From Oscillibacter valericigenes (lineage in GTDB: Bacteria; Bacillota; Clostridia; Oscillospirales; Oscillospiraceae), in assembly GCF_021531435.1 (NCBI RefSeq), contig NZ_JAFBIS010000002.1:147874-211873 (forward strand): a DNA stretch of 64,000 nt, given 5' to 3'. The notes beneath the pieces are model-generated. The model was given only the letters and a program-made list of their open reading frames with translations, had not been told where the DNA came from and made no database searches. Position 1 is the first letter of the stretch. Each line of letters opens with the position of its first letter. Both the position numbers and the translations under genes were made by a program. Shown here in pieces: positions 25,975 to 35,970 of this stretch.

Positions 25975-26565
25975 ATGGCGGAGCTTTCTCATATGCAGCA
26001 GAAAATTTACGATTATATTGCCTCCTGTATCCGGGAGCAGGGGTATCCTCCTTCCGTTCGGGAGATCGGAGAGGCGGTGGGCCTGAAATCGCCTTCCACG
26101 GTCCATTTTCATCTGAAACACCTGGAGGAAGCCGGCGTGATCGAGAAAGGCGCCGGGAAAGGCCGCGCCATTGCGCTGACCGAGCCTGAACCGCTGAAGA
26201 ATCAAGTGCCCATTGTGGGCAATGTGGCGGCGGGCAGCCCGATCCTCGCGCAGGAGTGCATTGAGGACTACCTGACTTTCGATACAGATGGCCCCAATAA
26301 TGAGTATTTTGCCCTGCGGGTGCGGGGAGAGTCTATGCTGAACGCCGGTATCCTGCCGGGCGATCTGGTGGTCGTCCACCGGCGGCAGACGGCCAATAAC
26401 GGTGAGATCGTGGTTGCCATGATCGACGATGAAGCCACCGTAAAGCGGTTTTCCAGGCAGAACGGCCACATCTGGCTTTTGCCGGAAAATGAGGCGTATT
26501 CTCCCATTGACGGAACTTACGCGCAAATTCTTGGAAAAGTGGTCGCCGTTGTACGGCGGTATTGA
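25975..26565 (+). CDS. lexA: SOS response repressor LexA
   Basis: 196 aa. N-terminal winged HTH (PPSVREIGEAVGLKSPSTVH, about 25-44) and C-terminal S24 peptidase domain. The self-cleavage site Ala86-Gly87 (VGNVAAGSPI), nucleophile Ser120 (RGESMLNAG) and Lys157 (EATVKRF) are all intact. It represses DNA damage genes until RecA-stimulated autocleavage. The ATG at 25975 follows GAGGAGGT; upstream in-frame ATGs fall inside the promoter. It converges on sigK. Confidence 0.97.
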   Translation: MAELSHMQQKIYDYIASCIREQGYPPSVREIGEAVGLKSPSTVHFHLKHLEEAGVIEKGAGKGRAIALTEPEPLKNQVPIVGNVAAGSPILAQECIEDYLTFDTDGPNNEYFALRVRGESMLNAGILPGDLVVVHRRQTANNGEIVVAMIDDEATVKRFSRQNGHIWLLPENEAYSPIDGTYAQILGKVVAVVRRY

Positions 26566-26566
26566 T

Positions 26567-26593
26567 AAAAGCGGGAGCGAAGCTCCCGCTTTT
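26567..26593. terminator. bidirectional terminator between lexA and sigK
   Basis: AAAAGCGGGAGC - GAA - GCTCCCGCTTTT perfect stem. The sigK stop codon lies in the T-run of one arm. Confidence 0.9.
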
Positions 26594-27296
26594 ATTTGTG
26601 GTGGGTATCGGGCGTATCATCCAGTTCTGCCCGCAGCTTTTCCAGCGCCCGCTTTTCAATGCGGGATACATAGCTCCGCGAGATGCCGAACGTGGCGGCG
26701 ACCTCCCGCTGTGTCAGAGGAATGGTGCCTCCCAGACCGTAGCGCAGGCGGATGATCTCCGCTTCCCGGGCGGTCAGCCGTTCCTGCACCAGCCTGCGGA
26801 CCTTCTCGGCGCTGTCCCGATCGTGGAGGTCCTCCAGCATGGTGTCGTCCACACCCACCACATCCATCAGCTGCAAAGCGTTGCCCTCCTTGTCCATGTC
26901 AATTGAATCGGACAGAGAAACCTCGCCCTGCAGCTTTTTCTGCGCCCGGAAATACATTAAGATCTCATTTTCAATACACCGGGCGGCGTAAGTGGCCAGC
27001 TTAGCACCCTTGGAGGGGTCAAAGCTGGAGATGCCTTTGATGAGCCCGATGGTCCCAATGGAGATCAGATCCTCCTGGTCGGCGCTCTGTACGTAATATT
27101 TTTTGATGATATGGGACACCAGACGCAAATTGTGCTCGATCAGAACGTTCCGGGCCTCCTGGTCGCCCCGGGCATAGCGCTCCAGCCACATCCGTTCCTC
27201 GGCGGCGGAAAGAGGCTTTGGGAATGACCCGCCCCCGGACAGACGCAGGGAAAACAGCAAGGAATTGGCGAATATCAGCAGCGCGGCAGACAGCAT
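26592..27296 (-). CDS. sigK: RNA polymerase sporulation sigma factor, pro-sigma-K
   Basis: 234 aa. A hydrophobic N-terminus of about 20 residues (MLSAALLIFANSLLFSLRL) is the pro-sequence removed by SpoIVFB. Region 2 follows (NVLIEHNLRLVSHIIKKYY, ISIGTIGLIKGISSFDPSKG), then KLATYAARCIENEILM and region 4 (ISRSYVSRIEKRALEKL, HTH). It directs late mother-cell genes during sporulation. The gene is continuous, with no skin-type insertion, so it needs no excision. This is the best evidence that the organism sporulates. Confidence 0.95.
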   Translation of the reverse strand: MLSAALLIFANSLLFSLRLSGGGSFPKPLSAAEERMWLERYARGDQEARNVLIEHNLRLVSHIIKKYYVQSADQEDLISIGTIGLIKGISSFDPSKGAKLATYAARCIENEILMYFRAQKKLQGEVSLSDSIDMDKEGNALQLMDVVGVDDTMLEDLHDRDSAEKVRRLVQERLTAREAEIIRLRYGLGGTIPLTQREVAATFGISRSYVSRIEKRALEKLRAELDDTPDTHHK

Positions 27297-27351
27297 AGAA
27301 TCCCCCCTCTCGACAATCTATGCGGCGGAGGGAAGTCCCTATGCCGCCTCT

Positions 27352-27380
27352 TTGCGTTTCCGGCGGAAGTGTGCTATACT
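27352..27380 (+). promoter_or_regulatory. sigma-A-type promoter for the 27409 gene
   Basis: TTGCGT (27352-27357), 17-nt spacer, TATACT (27375-27380). Confidence 0.65.
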
Positions 27381-27408
27381 GTTCCGGAGACAGGAAGGGG
27401 GCGGTGAA

Positions 27409-28128
27409 GTGGCCTGGTATGTGTATATGCTCCGGTGCGGGGATGGCTCCCTATATACCGGCTGCACCGACAATGTGGCCCGGCGGCTGGCGGCGCACCA
27501 GAGCGGCAAGGGCGCCAAATACACCCGCAGCCGCCCGCCGGTCTCCCTGGCATATCAGGAGGAGCTGCCGGACAAACCGGCGGCCCTGCGGCGGGAGGCG
27601 GCCATCAAGCGGCTGACCCGCCCGCAGAAGCTAAAGCTGATCGCGGGAAAGGAACGGTGCGCAATGCGGGAAATGCGGAGAAAAGAGCGGCAGATCACGG
27701 AAGAGGAAGCCTGGGCGGTGGTGGACAAGTGTGAATACGCCTTCCTGGCCATGACGGCGGAGGACGGCACGCCCTACGGCCTGCCGGTGACCATCGTCCG
27801 GGAGGGGCGGAATGTTTACTTTCACAGCGCCATGGAGGGCCGGAAGGTGGAGTGCCTGCGGCGGCAGCCCCGGGTGTGCCTCACCTGCGTGGGAGACACC
27901 GCCATCCAGCAGGACCGGTTCACGACCCTGTATGAGTCTGCTGTGGCCTTTGGAACGGCCTCTGAGGTGACAGAGGACCAGGATAAGGTCCGTGCCCTGC
28001 GGCTCCTGTGCCAGCGGCATACGCCGGACAATATGGCGGATTTTGACCGTGCCGTTCAGACCAGCCTGGCGCGGACAGGCATCTGGAAAATAACCGTGGA
28101 GGAAATGACGGGCAAGGCAAAACGGTAA
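27409..28128 (+). CDS. fusion of GIY-YIG nuclease-like domain and pyridoxamine-oxidase-like (Nim) flavin domain
   Basis: 239 aa in one frame. Residues 1-80 are a UPF0213/YhbQ-type GIY-YIG module (WYVYMLRCGDGSLYTGCTDN, RRLAAHQSGKGAKYT, RREAAIKRL). Residues 86-239 form a split-barrel flavin protein of the NimA/pyridoxamine 5'-phosphate oxidase-like family (MREMRRKERQITEEEAW, AFLAMTAEDGTPYGLPV, YFHSAMEGRKVECLR). GTG start at 27409 follows AGGAAGGGGG. The second domain begins with its own Met (27664) after AAAGGAA, so an internal start could also make a free flavin protein. The two activities (nucleic-acid binding or cleavage; flavin reductase or nitroimidazole reductase) have no obvious link. 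Confidence 0.85.
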   Translation: MAWYVYMLRCGDGSLYTGCTDNVARRLAAHQSGKGAKYTRSRPPVSLAYQEELPDKPAALRREAAIKRLTRPQKLKLIAGKERCAMREMRRKERQITEEEAWAVVDKCEYAFLAMTAEDGTPYGLPVTIVREGRNVYFHSAMEGRKVECLRRQPRVCLTCVGDTAIQQDRFTTLYESAVAFGTASEVTEDQDKVRALRLLCQRHTPDNMADFDRAVQTSLARTGIWKITVEEMTGKAKR

Positions 28129-28140
28129 TAGCAAAAATGG

Positions 28141-28173
28141 AACGCCCCCGGCAGAATTGCCGGGGGCGTTTTG
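28141..28173. terminator. bidirectional terminator
   Basis: AACGCCCCCGGCA - GAAT - TGCCGGGGGCGTT stem followed by TTG, between the fusion gene and the convergent binding protein gene. Confidence 0.85.
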
Positions 28174-28181
28174 CGCGATCT

Positions 28182-29708
28182 TTACGTTTCCCGCAGATGG
28201 ACGGTGCAGTCCGTTAGACCGTAAAACGGCTGGGAGGCGGTGGAAACGAGATTTTCCAGCACGCCGGACTGGGTGAGGACAGAGGTGGACTTGAAGCACA
28301 CGGGGATGATGGGCGCTTGCTCCTGCAAATGGCGGCACAGGGTTTCCATAGCGGCGGCCCGGTCGCCTGCGCCGGCGTAGGCTGCCAGGAGGCGGTCCGT
28401 CGTCTCATTGGACCAGCCGCCGTAATTCAAAGCGCCGCCGGTGGACAGCAGGGCGGACAGGTCCCAGTCGGCGGAGAGCCGGACCTCGCCGTAGTACAGG
28501 TCGAAATTCCCGGCGGCCAGGGCCGCGGTGTATTCCTCCCAGGGCAGGACCCGGACAGAAATGGCAATGCCGGCGTCGGCAAAAGATTCCGCCAGCTCGT
28601 TCGCCACAGAGGTCTTAAAGCTGTTTTCCTCGTTCACCAGCAGGGTGAGGGTACGGCTGCCCGTGTAGCTGCTCAGGTTCAGCGCGGCGGTGAGGTCGTC
28701 CCGGGAGTAGGAGCGCTCCAGGCCTGAGGGATACAGCGGGGAAGCGGGGGAGACGGGGAATTGAGTTGCGTCTCCGTGGCCGGAGAGAAAGGCGCTGACG
28801 ATGCGGTTACGGTTGGTGCCGATCCAGAGGGCACGGCGGAAGGCCGGGTCATCCAGCGGCTGCCGGGTCACATTGCAGCCGATATACTGGAAAACGGTGG
28901 TATCTGTGTCCGTATAGCTGATGTCGCCGGTCACACTGATGGGGGACGTGCCGGTAAGGTCGGCGGTAATGAGCTGCACATCCCGGGAGGTGAAGCGGTA
29001 GAGCATGGTATCCAGGTCGGCGGCCTCGACTAAGGCGATGCGGTCCGTGGGCTGCCGGGTGCCCTGCCACCAGGTCTGATTGGCCACCAGACAGGCCCCG
29101 GCCTCCGTCTGGGACAGAAGATAGGGCCCTGTGCCGATGGGCAAGGCTTCCGAACCGGCTTTGACAATGGGAATATCCAGCAGGGCGGGCAGGCCGCTGT
29201 TGGGGGAGCTGAGGATGACTGTCACGGAGCCCTCCCCGGCGGAGACGGCGGTGATGCCGGAGAGCCGGGCCTGATAGCGCTCGGACGTCCTGGCACGGTT
29301 CAGCGCGGAGCGGACGTCGGCGGCGGTGAGGGGGGAACCGTCGGAAAAGGTGACGCCCTCCCGGAGGACAAAGGTATAGGAGGTGAAGTCCTCACTGGCG
29401 GTATAGTCGGCGCACAGCCAGGGCTGGGGCTCGAAATCCGGCCCCAGGCGGAACAGCCCCTCACAGATCAGGGAGGAGACCACCTGCTGCATCCCGTCGG
29501 GGCAGGTCACCGGGTCCAGGGACTGGTCCGGCGCGTAGGGCAGGGCCAGCTGCTCCGGCAAAAGGGAGCGCTTGCCGTCCTCCTCCCGGATCTCGCCGGG
29601 CTGGAGCAGCTCCGGACTTTCCTCCTCCAGAGGTTCCACCTGCCAGCAGCCGGACAGCAGGCCCACACAGGCCAGGGCGCATAGGATCAAAACCAGACGC
29701 TTTTTCAT
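28182..29708 (-). CDS. peptide-type ABC transporter substrate-binding lipoprotein (SBP family 5)
   Basis: 508 aa. The signal peptide ends in lipobox LLSGC (Cys21), so it is membrane-anchored outside the cell. The SBP_bac_5 body includes LREGVTFSDGSPLTAADVRSA (about 125-145; shown in part), IGTGPYLL, and the later TLLVNEENSFK and VRVLPWEEY segments typical of oligopeptide or nickel binding proteins. AAAAGGAG precedes the ATG at 29708. No permease or ATPase genes are adjacent; it stands at the end of a leftward run with pgeF, so it is an orphan binding protein. Ligand unknown. Confidence 0.88.
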   Translation of the reverse strand: MKKRLVLILCALACVGLLSGCWQVEPLEEESPELLQPGEIREEDGKRSLLPEQLALPYAPDQSLDPVTCPDGMQQVVSSLICEGLFRLGPDFEPQPWLCADYTASEDFTSYTFVLREGVTFSDGSPLTAADVRSALNRARTSERYQARLSGITAVSAGEGSVTVILSSPNSGLPALLDIPIVKAGSEALPIGTGPYLLSQTEAGACLVANQTWWQGTRQPTDRIALVEAADLDTMLYRFTSRDVQLITADLTGTSPISVTGDISYTDTDTTVFQYIGCNVTRQPLDDPAFRRALWIGTNRNRIVSAFLSGHGDATQFPVSPASPLYPSGLERSYSRDDLTAALNLSSYTGSRTLTLLVNEENSFKTSVANELAESFADAGIAISVRVLPWEEYTAALAAGNFDLYYGEVRLSADWDLSALLSTGGALNYGGWSNETTDRLLAAYAGAGDRAAAMETLCRHLQEQAPIIPVCFKSTSVLTQSGVLENLVSTASQPFYGLTDCTVHLRET

Positions 29709-29731
29709 AGCGAAAAGACTCCTTTTGAGGC

Positions 29732-30532
29732 TCAGGGGCGGACGATTACAGCGGCCTGGACGCCCCGGGCGTCGCCCATCTTCCGATGGGACCAGAACAG
29801 GTCCGGGCGGCAGGCGGTACAGAGGCCGCAGACGTCGATGTGCTCCGGGAGTACACCCGCGCGCAGCAGCCATTGGCGGTTCAGTCCCGCCAGATCCACG
29901 TGGTACTTGGGAGAGCGCCAGGTGAGGTACGGCTCCGCGTCGGTGCCCAGAGCATCCCTCATGGCGTCGGCCACGTCGCTGTCCGTCTCAAAGCAGCACG
30001 AGCCGATACAAGGGCCGATGGCGGCCAGAATATGTTCCGGCTTTGCACCGTATGCGGCGGCCATGGCCGCCACCGCTTTTTCCACGATGCCCCCGGCGCA
30101 GCCCCGCCATCCGGCGTGGACGCCGCCCACGGCCCCGGTCACCGGGTCGTGGAGGAGCAGGATGCCGCAGTCGGCGGAGAACACTACTAACGGGAGATTC
30201 GGCTCGTTGGTGATAAGGGCGTCGGCGGTGTAGTCCCGCTCCCGCCAGAGGCCCTTGCCCGCGTCGTCGGCGGTGCAGACCCGGACGGTGGTCTCATGGA
30301 CCTGCTTGGAAAGTACCACCCGTTTTTCATCCAGCCCCACGGCGCCGCAGAAGCGGCGGTAGTTCTCCGCCACGGCGGCGGGGTCGTCACCCCGGCTGGG
30401 GCCCAGGTTCAGACTGTCCCAGGGCGGGACGGACACGCCGCCCTTCCGGGTGGAAAAGGCGTGGCGGATGCCGGAGAGCAGGGGAGAGGTCAAAAAGACG
30501 AGGCCGTTTTGTTCGCGTGTTTCAAAAGGCAT
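29732..30532 (-). CDS. pgeF: peptidoglycan editing factor PgeF (YfiH / LACC1 family)
   Basis: 266 aa, multicopper-oxidase-like fold once called polyphenol oxidase. Metal ligands in order: His in KQVHETTV (about 79), Cys in SADCGI (about 121), His in GVHAGWRG (about 138). Family segments STRKGGVS and AIGPCIGSCCFE are intact. PgeF removes serine-containing misbuilt muropeptides in E. coli, and LACC1-like members have purine nucleoside phosphorylase activity. It lies 23 nt before the binding lipoprotein and 12 nt after the small membrane gene, so the three are probably one transcript. Confidence 0.92.
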   Translation of the reverse strand: MPFETREQNGLVFLTSPLLSGIRHAFSTRKGGVSVPPWDSLNLGPSRGDDPAAVAENYRRFCGAVGLDEKRVVLSKQVHETTVRVCTADDAGKGLWRERDYTADALITNEPNLPLVVFSADCGILLLHDPVTGAVGGVHAGWRGCAGGIVEKAVAAMAAAYGAKPEHILAAIGPCIGSCCFETDSDVADAMRDALGTDAEPYLTWRSPKYHVDLAGLNRQWLLRAGVLPEHIDVCGLCTACRPDLFWSHRKMGDARGVQAAVIVRP

Positions 30533-30544
30533 GGGAACCTCCGT

Positions 30545-30766
30545 TCAGTCCTGTTTTTCTTCTACTGTATGATGGTGATAGCCCTGGTAGGCATTGTTCA
30601 GCCCGGCCAACAGGACAAAAAAGCCAATGGCGGACAGCAGGATGCCCCATCCGCCCAGCAGAATGCCTGCCATGCACAACAGACCACCTGCCAGCAGCAG
30701 GGCGATGCCATAAAGGATGTCCTTGATGTCCTGCAAAAGAGCCAGGACACCGTCATTGTCTTTCAT
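30545..30766 (-). CDS. small two-helix membrane protein
   Basis: 73 aa. Charged start MKDNDGVLALLQDIKDILYG, then two hydrophobic helices (about 20-38 and 42-60) and a His-rich polar end (YHHHTVEEKQD). GGAGTTTTCC precedes the ATG at 30766. I do not recognise a family. It heads the leftward set with pgeF; the tight 12-nt spacing suggests coexpression. No clear promoter of its own was seen; a GC-rich hairpin (30792-30826) lies just upstream. Confidence 0.7.
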   Translation of the reverse strand: MKDNDGVLALLQDIKDILYGIALLLAGGLLCMAGILLGGWGILLSAIGFFVLLAGLNNAYQGYHHHTVEEKQD

Positions 30767-30791
30767 GGAAAACTCCTTTCTGGGTAGCAAA

Positions 30792-30826
30792 GCGCCCCCT
30801 GCCCTCCGGCAGGAGAACAGGGGGCG
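30792..30826 (-). terminator. GC-rich hairpin between secA element and small membrane gene
   Basis: GCGCCCCCTG pairs with CAGGGGGCG, with a nested GCC/GGC hairpin. Only a weak T-run follows on the minus strand, so termination may be partial. A second hairpin, GGGGAAACC/GGTTTCCCC, is at 30851-30871. Confidence 0.5.
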
Positions 30827-30899
30827 TGATCAGACAGAGGAAAGGGGCTAGGGGAAACCTACGGTTTCCCCAGTTCATTCGCCAAAGGCAAATGAAGAA

Positions 30900-31028
30900 A
30901 TTTCAATCATTTTCGCCGCGGCGTGTACGTGGCGAAAATACCTCGACCCGTGCGCCCTTGGGACGCACACACCAGTGGCCAATGTCACTGGTGGTGGGGG
31001 AGGTCGAGGGGGAGCCTGCTCCCCCTCG
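30900..31028 (-). repeat. four-hairpin intergenic element, copy B (after secA)
   Basis: Read on the minus strand it begins about 7 nt after the secA stop. H1: GAGGGGGAG/CTCCCCCTC at 31028-31005. H2: CACCAGTG/CACTGGTG at 30993-30970. H3: GTGCGTCC-CAA-GGGCGCAC at 30968-30950 with one G-U pair. H4: ATTTTCGCC/GGCGAAAAT at 30939-30909. The tail is TGATTGAAAT ending at 30900. CTCGACC (31008-31002) can pair with GGTCGAG (30948-30942), enclosing H2 and H3. Layout, the CAA loop of H3, the CCCCC and GGGTC linkers, GTATTTT and the tail match copy A at 7259-7388, while H1, H3 and H4 stems differ and still pair. Confidence 0.8.
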
Positions 31029-31034
31029 AAAGCG

Positions 31035-33788
<2,754 letters not shown>

Positions 33789-33891
33789 AGTATTTGAAAC
33801 ATCCTTTCCAAATCCCGCTTGTAAAAGAAGCGGGAAGAAAAATACATACTTTTATTAAATAAGAGAAGCGTGCCCATAAAAAAGCAAGAGT

Positions 33892-33920
33892 AGCATACCA
33901 CAAATGCCCAGGGATTGCAA
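33892..33920 (-). promoter_or_regulatory. sigma-A promoter for secA
   Basis: Minus strand TTGCAA (33920-33915), 17-nt spacer, TATGCT (33897-33892). The leader contains a CCCGCTTCTTTTACAAGCGGG-like hairpin (about 33812-33832). Confidence 0.75.
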
Positions 33921-33956
33921 AGAAAAATGAGGATTTCCGAAAAAAGTTCACAAACA

Positions 33957-33988
33957 GGCGGCGGTTTTCCCCAAAACCGCCGCCTGTT
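33957..33988 (-). terminator. strong hairpin after the 43-aa ORF
   Basis: AGGCGGCGGTTTT pairs perfectly with AAAACCGCCGCCT across CCCC, 11 nt beyond the micro-ORF stop on the minus strand. It would insulate secA from upstream transcription. Confidence 0.7.
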
Positions 33989-33998
33989 CCCTCACTTT

Positions 33999-34130
33999 TT
34001 ATGAAAAACAAAGCTCCTCGTCCAGCAGCACCGGCTGCCGGCTGCCTGACGCGAAGGCGTATTGCGGCAGGGGGAACCAGTCGTCCGGCAGGGACGGGAA
34101 CCGCAGCGTTCCGGCGGCCACGGCGCTCAC
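33999..34130 (-). CDS. micro-ORF, 43 aa, unrecognised
   Basis: GTG start at 34130, stop TAA at 34001-33999. It has all the signs of a real small gene: promoter TTGTTT (34173-34168), 17-nt spacer, TATGCT (34150-34145), AGGAAAGAG ribosome site 5-10 nt before the GTG, and a strong terminator hairpin just downstream. The peptide reads in part VSAVAAGTLRFPSLPDDWF and LPQYAFASGSRQP, ending LCFS; it is Pro/aromatic rich with no membrane helix. I know no homologue. A longer overlapping frame on the same strand (34149 leftward) is Arg/Gly-rich junk-like and is less likely. Confidence 0.5.
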   Translation of the reverse strand: MSAVAAGTLRFPSLPDDWFPLPQYAFASGSRQPVLLDEELCFS

Positions 34131-34144
34131 CTCTCTTTCCTGTC

Positions 34145-34173
34145 AGCATAGCGGCATTTTACGCGAAAAACAA
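34145..34173 (-). promoter_or_regulatory. promoter for the 43-aa ORF
   Basis: TTGTTT - 17 nt - TATGCT on the minus strand, ending 15 nt before the GTG. Confidence 0.55.
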
Positions 34174-34223
34174 GGCGGTTTCGGTTATAGAACAAAAACC
34201 GGACATTTTACCGCAAACGTTCA

Positions 34224-34252
34224 TTGTGCTTTTGAGTGGGATATGCTACAAT
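34224..34252 (+). promoter_or_regulatory. sigma-A promoter for the MBL hydrolase
   Basis: TTGTGC (34224-34229), 17-nt spacer, TACAAT (34247-34252). Confidence 0.75.
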
Positions 34253-34302
34253 CATGGCAAGAAAAGAAGAACCCCTACAAAATCCAACAAGGAGGAACTC
34301 TT

Positions 34303-35904
34303 ATGAAGCTCAGCTTTTTCGGCGCCGATCAATGCGTGACCGGCAGCTGTCACTGTCTGGAAGTGAACGGTAAGCGCATCCTGGTGGACTGCGGTTTGCA
34401 GCAGGGACGGGACGAGGTCTCCAACGCCGAGTTCCCCTTCGCGGCGAACAGCATCGACTGCGTGCTGGTCACCCACGCCCACATTGACCACTCCGGCCGC
34501 ATCCCCATGCTCATCAAGCAGGGCTTTCAGGGCCGTATCCTCACCACCCGGCTGACGGCGGACCTGCTGGACATCATGCTGCTGGACTCCGCCCACATCC
34601 AGGAGCAGGACGCCGAGTGGAAGAACCGCAAGGGCGAGCGCTCCGGCGCGCCCCATGTGGAGCCGCTGTACACCATCGAGGACGCCTCCCGGGTCCGGGA
34701 GTTCATGACCACCTGCGAGTACGGCGAAAAGATCGACCTGTGCGAGGGCGTGACGGTGGAATTCGTGGACGCCGGCCACCTGCTGGGCTCCGCCAGCATC
34801 ATCGTGGACGCCACCGAGGGCGGCGTGACGAAGCGGCTGGTGTTCTCCGGCGACCTGGGCAACATCAACCAGCCCATCATCCGGGACCCGGTCCACATCC
34901 ACGGCGCCGACTATGTGGTCATGGAGTCCACCTACGGCGACCGCAACCACACCGAGGTCTGGAGCTACACCGACGACCTGGCGGAGATCATCGACAAGAC
35001 CATCGCCCGGGGCGGCAACGTCATCATCCCCTCCTTCGCCGTGGGCCGCACCCAGGAGCTGCTGTACTTCATCCGGGAGATCAAGGACGCGGGCCTTGTG
35101 AAGTCCAACCCGGATTTCCCCGTCTATATCGACTCGCCCCTGGCGAAAAAGGCCACTACCATCTTCACCGGGAACCTCCACGGCTATCTGGATGAGGACG
35201 CTCTGGCCCTGGTGCAGGACGGCACCCACATGTTCAACTTCACAAATCTGCGGATGACGGAGACTTCCGAGGAGTCCAAGGCCCTGAACGAGGAGCCCAC
35301 CCCCAAGGTCATTATTTCCGCCTCCGGCATGTGCGACGCGGGCCGTATCCGCCACCACCTGAAGCACAACCTCTGGCGGAAGGAGTGCACCGTGGCGTTC
35401 GTGGGCTACCAGGGTGAGGGCACCCTGGGCCGCAGCCTGCTGGAGGGCACCAAGAGCGTGAAGATGTTCGGCGAGGAGATCGCCGTCAACGCGGAGATCG
35501 TGAACTTCCAGGGCCTTTCCTCCCACGCCGACCGGGACCATCTGCTGAGCTGGATCGCGGACTTCAAGGAGCCCAAGCCCCAGCACGTCTTTGTGGTCCA
35601 CGGCGACCGGGAGGTGGCGCCCTTCTTCGCCCAGAGCATCCAGGGCATGGGCTTTACCGCCCACGCGCCCCAGTACACCGAGGTCTACGACCTGATCGCC
35701 GACAAGATGCTCTCGCCCGGCTACCTGCCCGAGCGGAAGGCCAAGGCCGTCGCCGGCGGCAAGACCAGCTCCGCCTACGAGCGCCTGGTGGCCGTGGGCG
35801 AGATGCTCATGGCGTCCATCAAGCGCTCCAAGGGCCGGGACAACAAGAGCCTTGCCCGTTTCGCCGACCAGCTCCGCCAGCTGCTGGAGAAGTGGGAGGC
35901 GTAA
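34303..35904 (+). CDS. metallo-beta-lactamase fold, beta-CASP RNA exonuclease-like protein
   Basis: 533 aa. Zinc motif THAHIDHSG (residues 57-65), then DAGHLLGSAS and SGDLG (motifs 3-4). The beta-CASP domain has SFAVGRTQELL (motif A region), SASGMCDAGRIRHHLKHNL (motif B region) and GLSSHADRDHLLSW (motif C), and the C-terminal VVHGD. This is the CPSF73/YSH1-like bacterial type, distinct from RNase J, predicted to process RNA; the substrate is unknown. The C-terminal ~60 residues form a basic helix. AAGGAGG lies 8 nt before the ATG. It may be cotranscribed with rlmD 66 nt downstream. Confidence 0.92.
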   Translation: MKLSFFGADQCVTGSCHCLEVNGKRILVDCGLQQGRDEVSNAEFPFAANSIDCVLVTHAHIDHSGRIPMLIKQGFQGRILTTRLTADLLDIMLLDSAHIQEQDAEWKNRKGERSGAPHVEPLYTIEDASRVREFMTTCEYGEKIDLCEGVTVEFVDAGHLLGSASIIVDATEGGVTKRLVFSGDLGNINQPIIRDPVHIHGADYVVMESTYGDRNHTEVWSYTDDLAEIIDKTIARGGNVIIPSFAVGRTQELLYFIREIKDAGLVKSNPDFPVYIDSPLAKKATTIFTGNLHGYLDEDALALVQDGTHMFNFTNLRMTETSEESKALNEEPTPKVIISASGMCDAGRIRHHLKHNLWRKECTVAFVGYQGEGTLGRSLLEGTKSVKMFGEEIAVNAEIVNFQGLSSHADRDHLLSWIADFKEPKPQHVFVVHGDREVAPFFAQSIQGMGFTAHAPQYTEVYDLIADKMLSPGYLPERKAKAVAGGKTSSAYERLVAVGEMLMASIKRSKGRDNKSLARFADQLRQLLEKWEA

Positions 35905-35970
35905 CGCGCTCCCGTCCTCCGCTGCGAGGACATATTTCCGCAGGTTCAGCCTGCGTACCCGGAGGCCACT

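Noticed and set aside
26592..27296. skin-like insertion in sigK
   Set aside because: The reading frame is continuous from pro-sequence to region 4.
34001..34306. 101-aa frame on the plus strand before the beta-CASP gene
   Set aside because: Composition is non-protein-like, it runs through the promoter of the following gene, and its start lacks a ribosome site.
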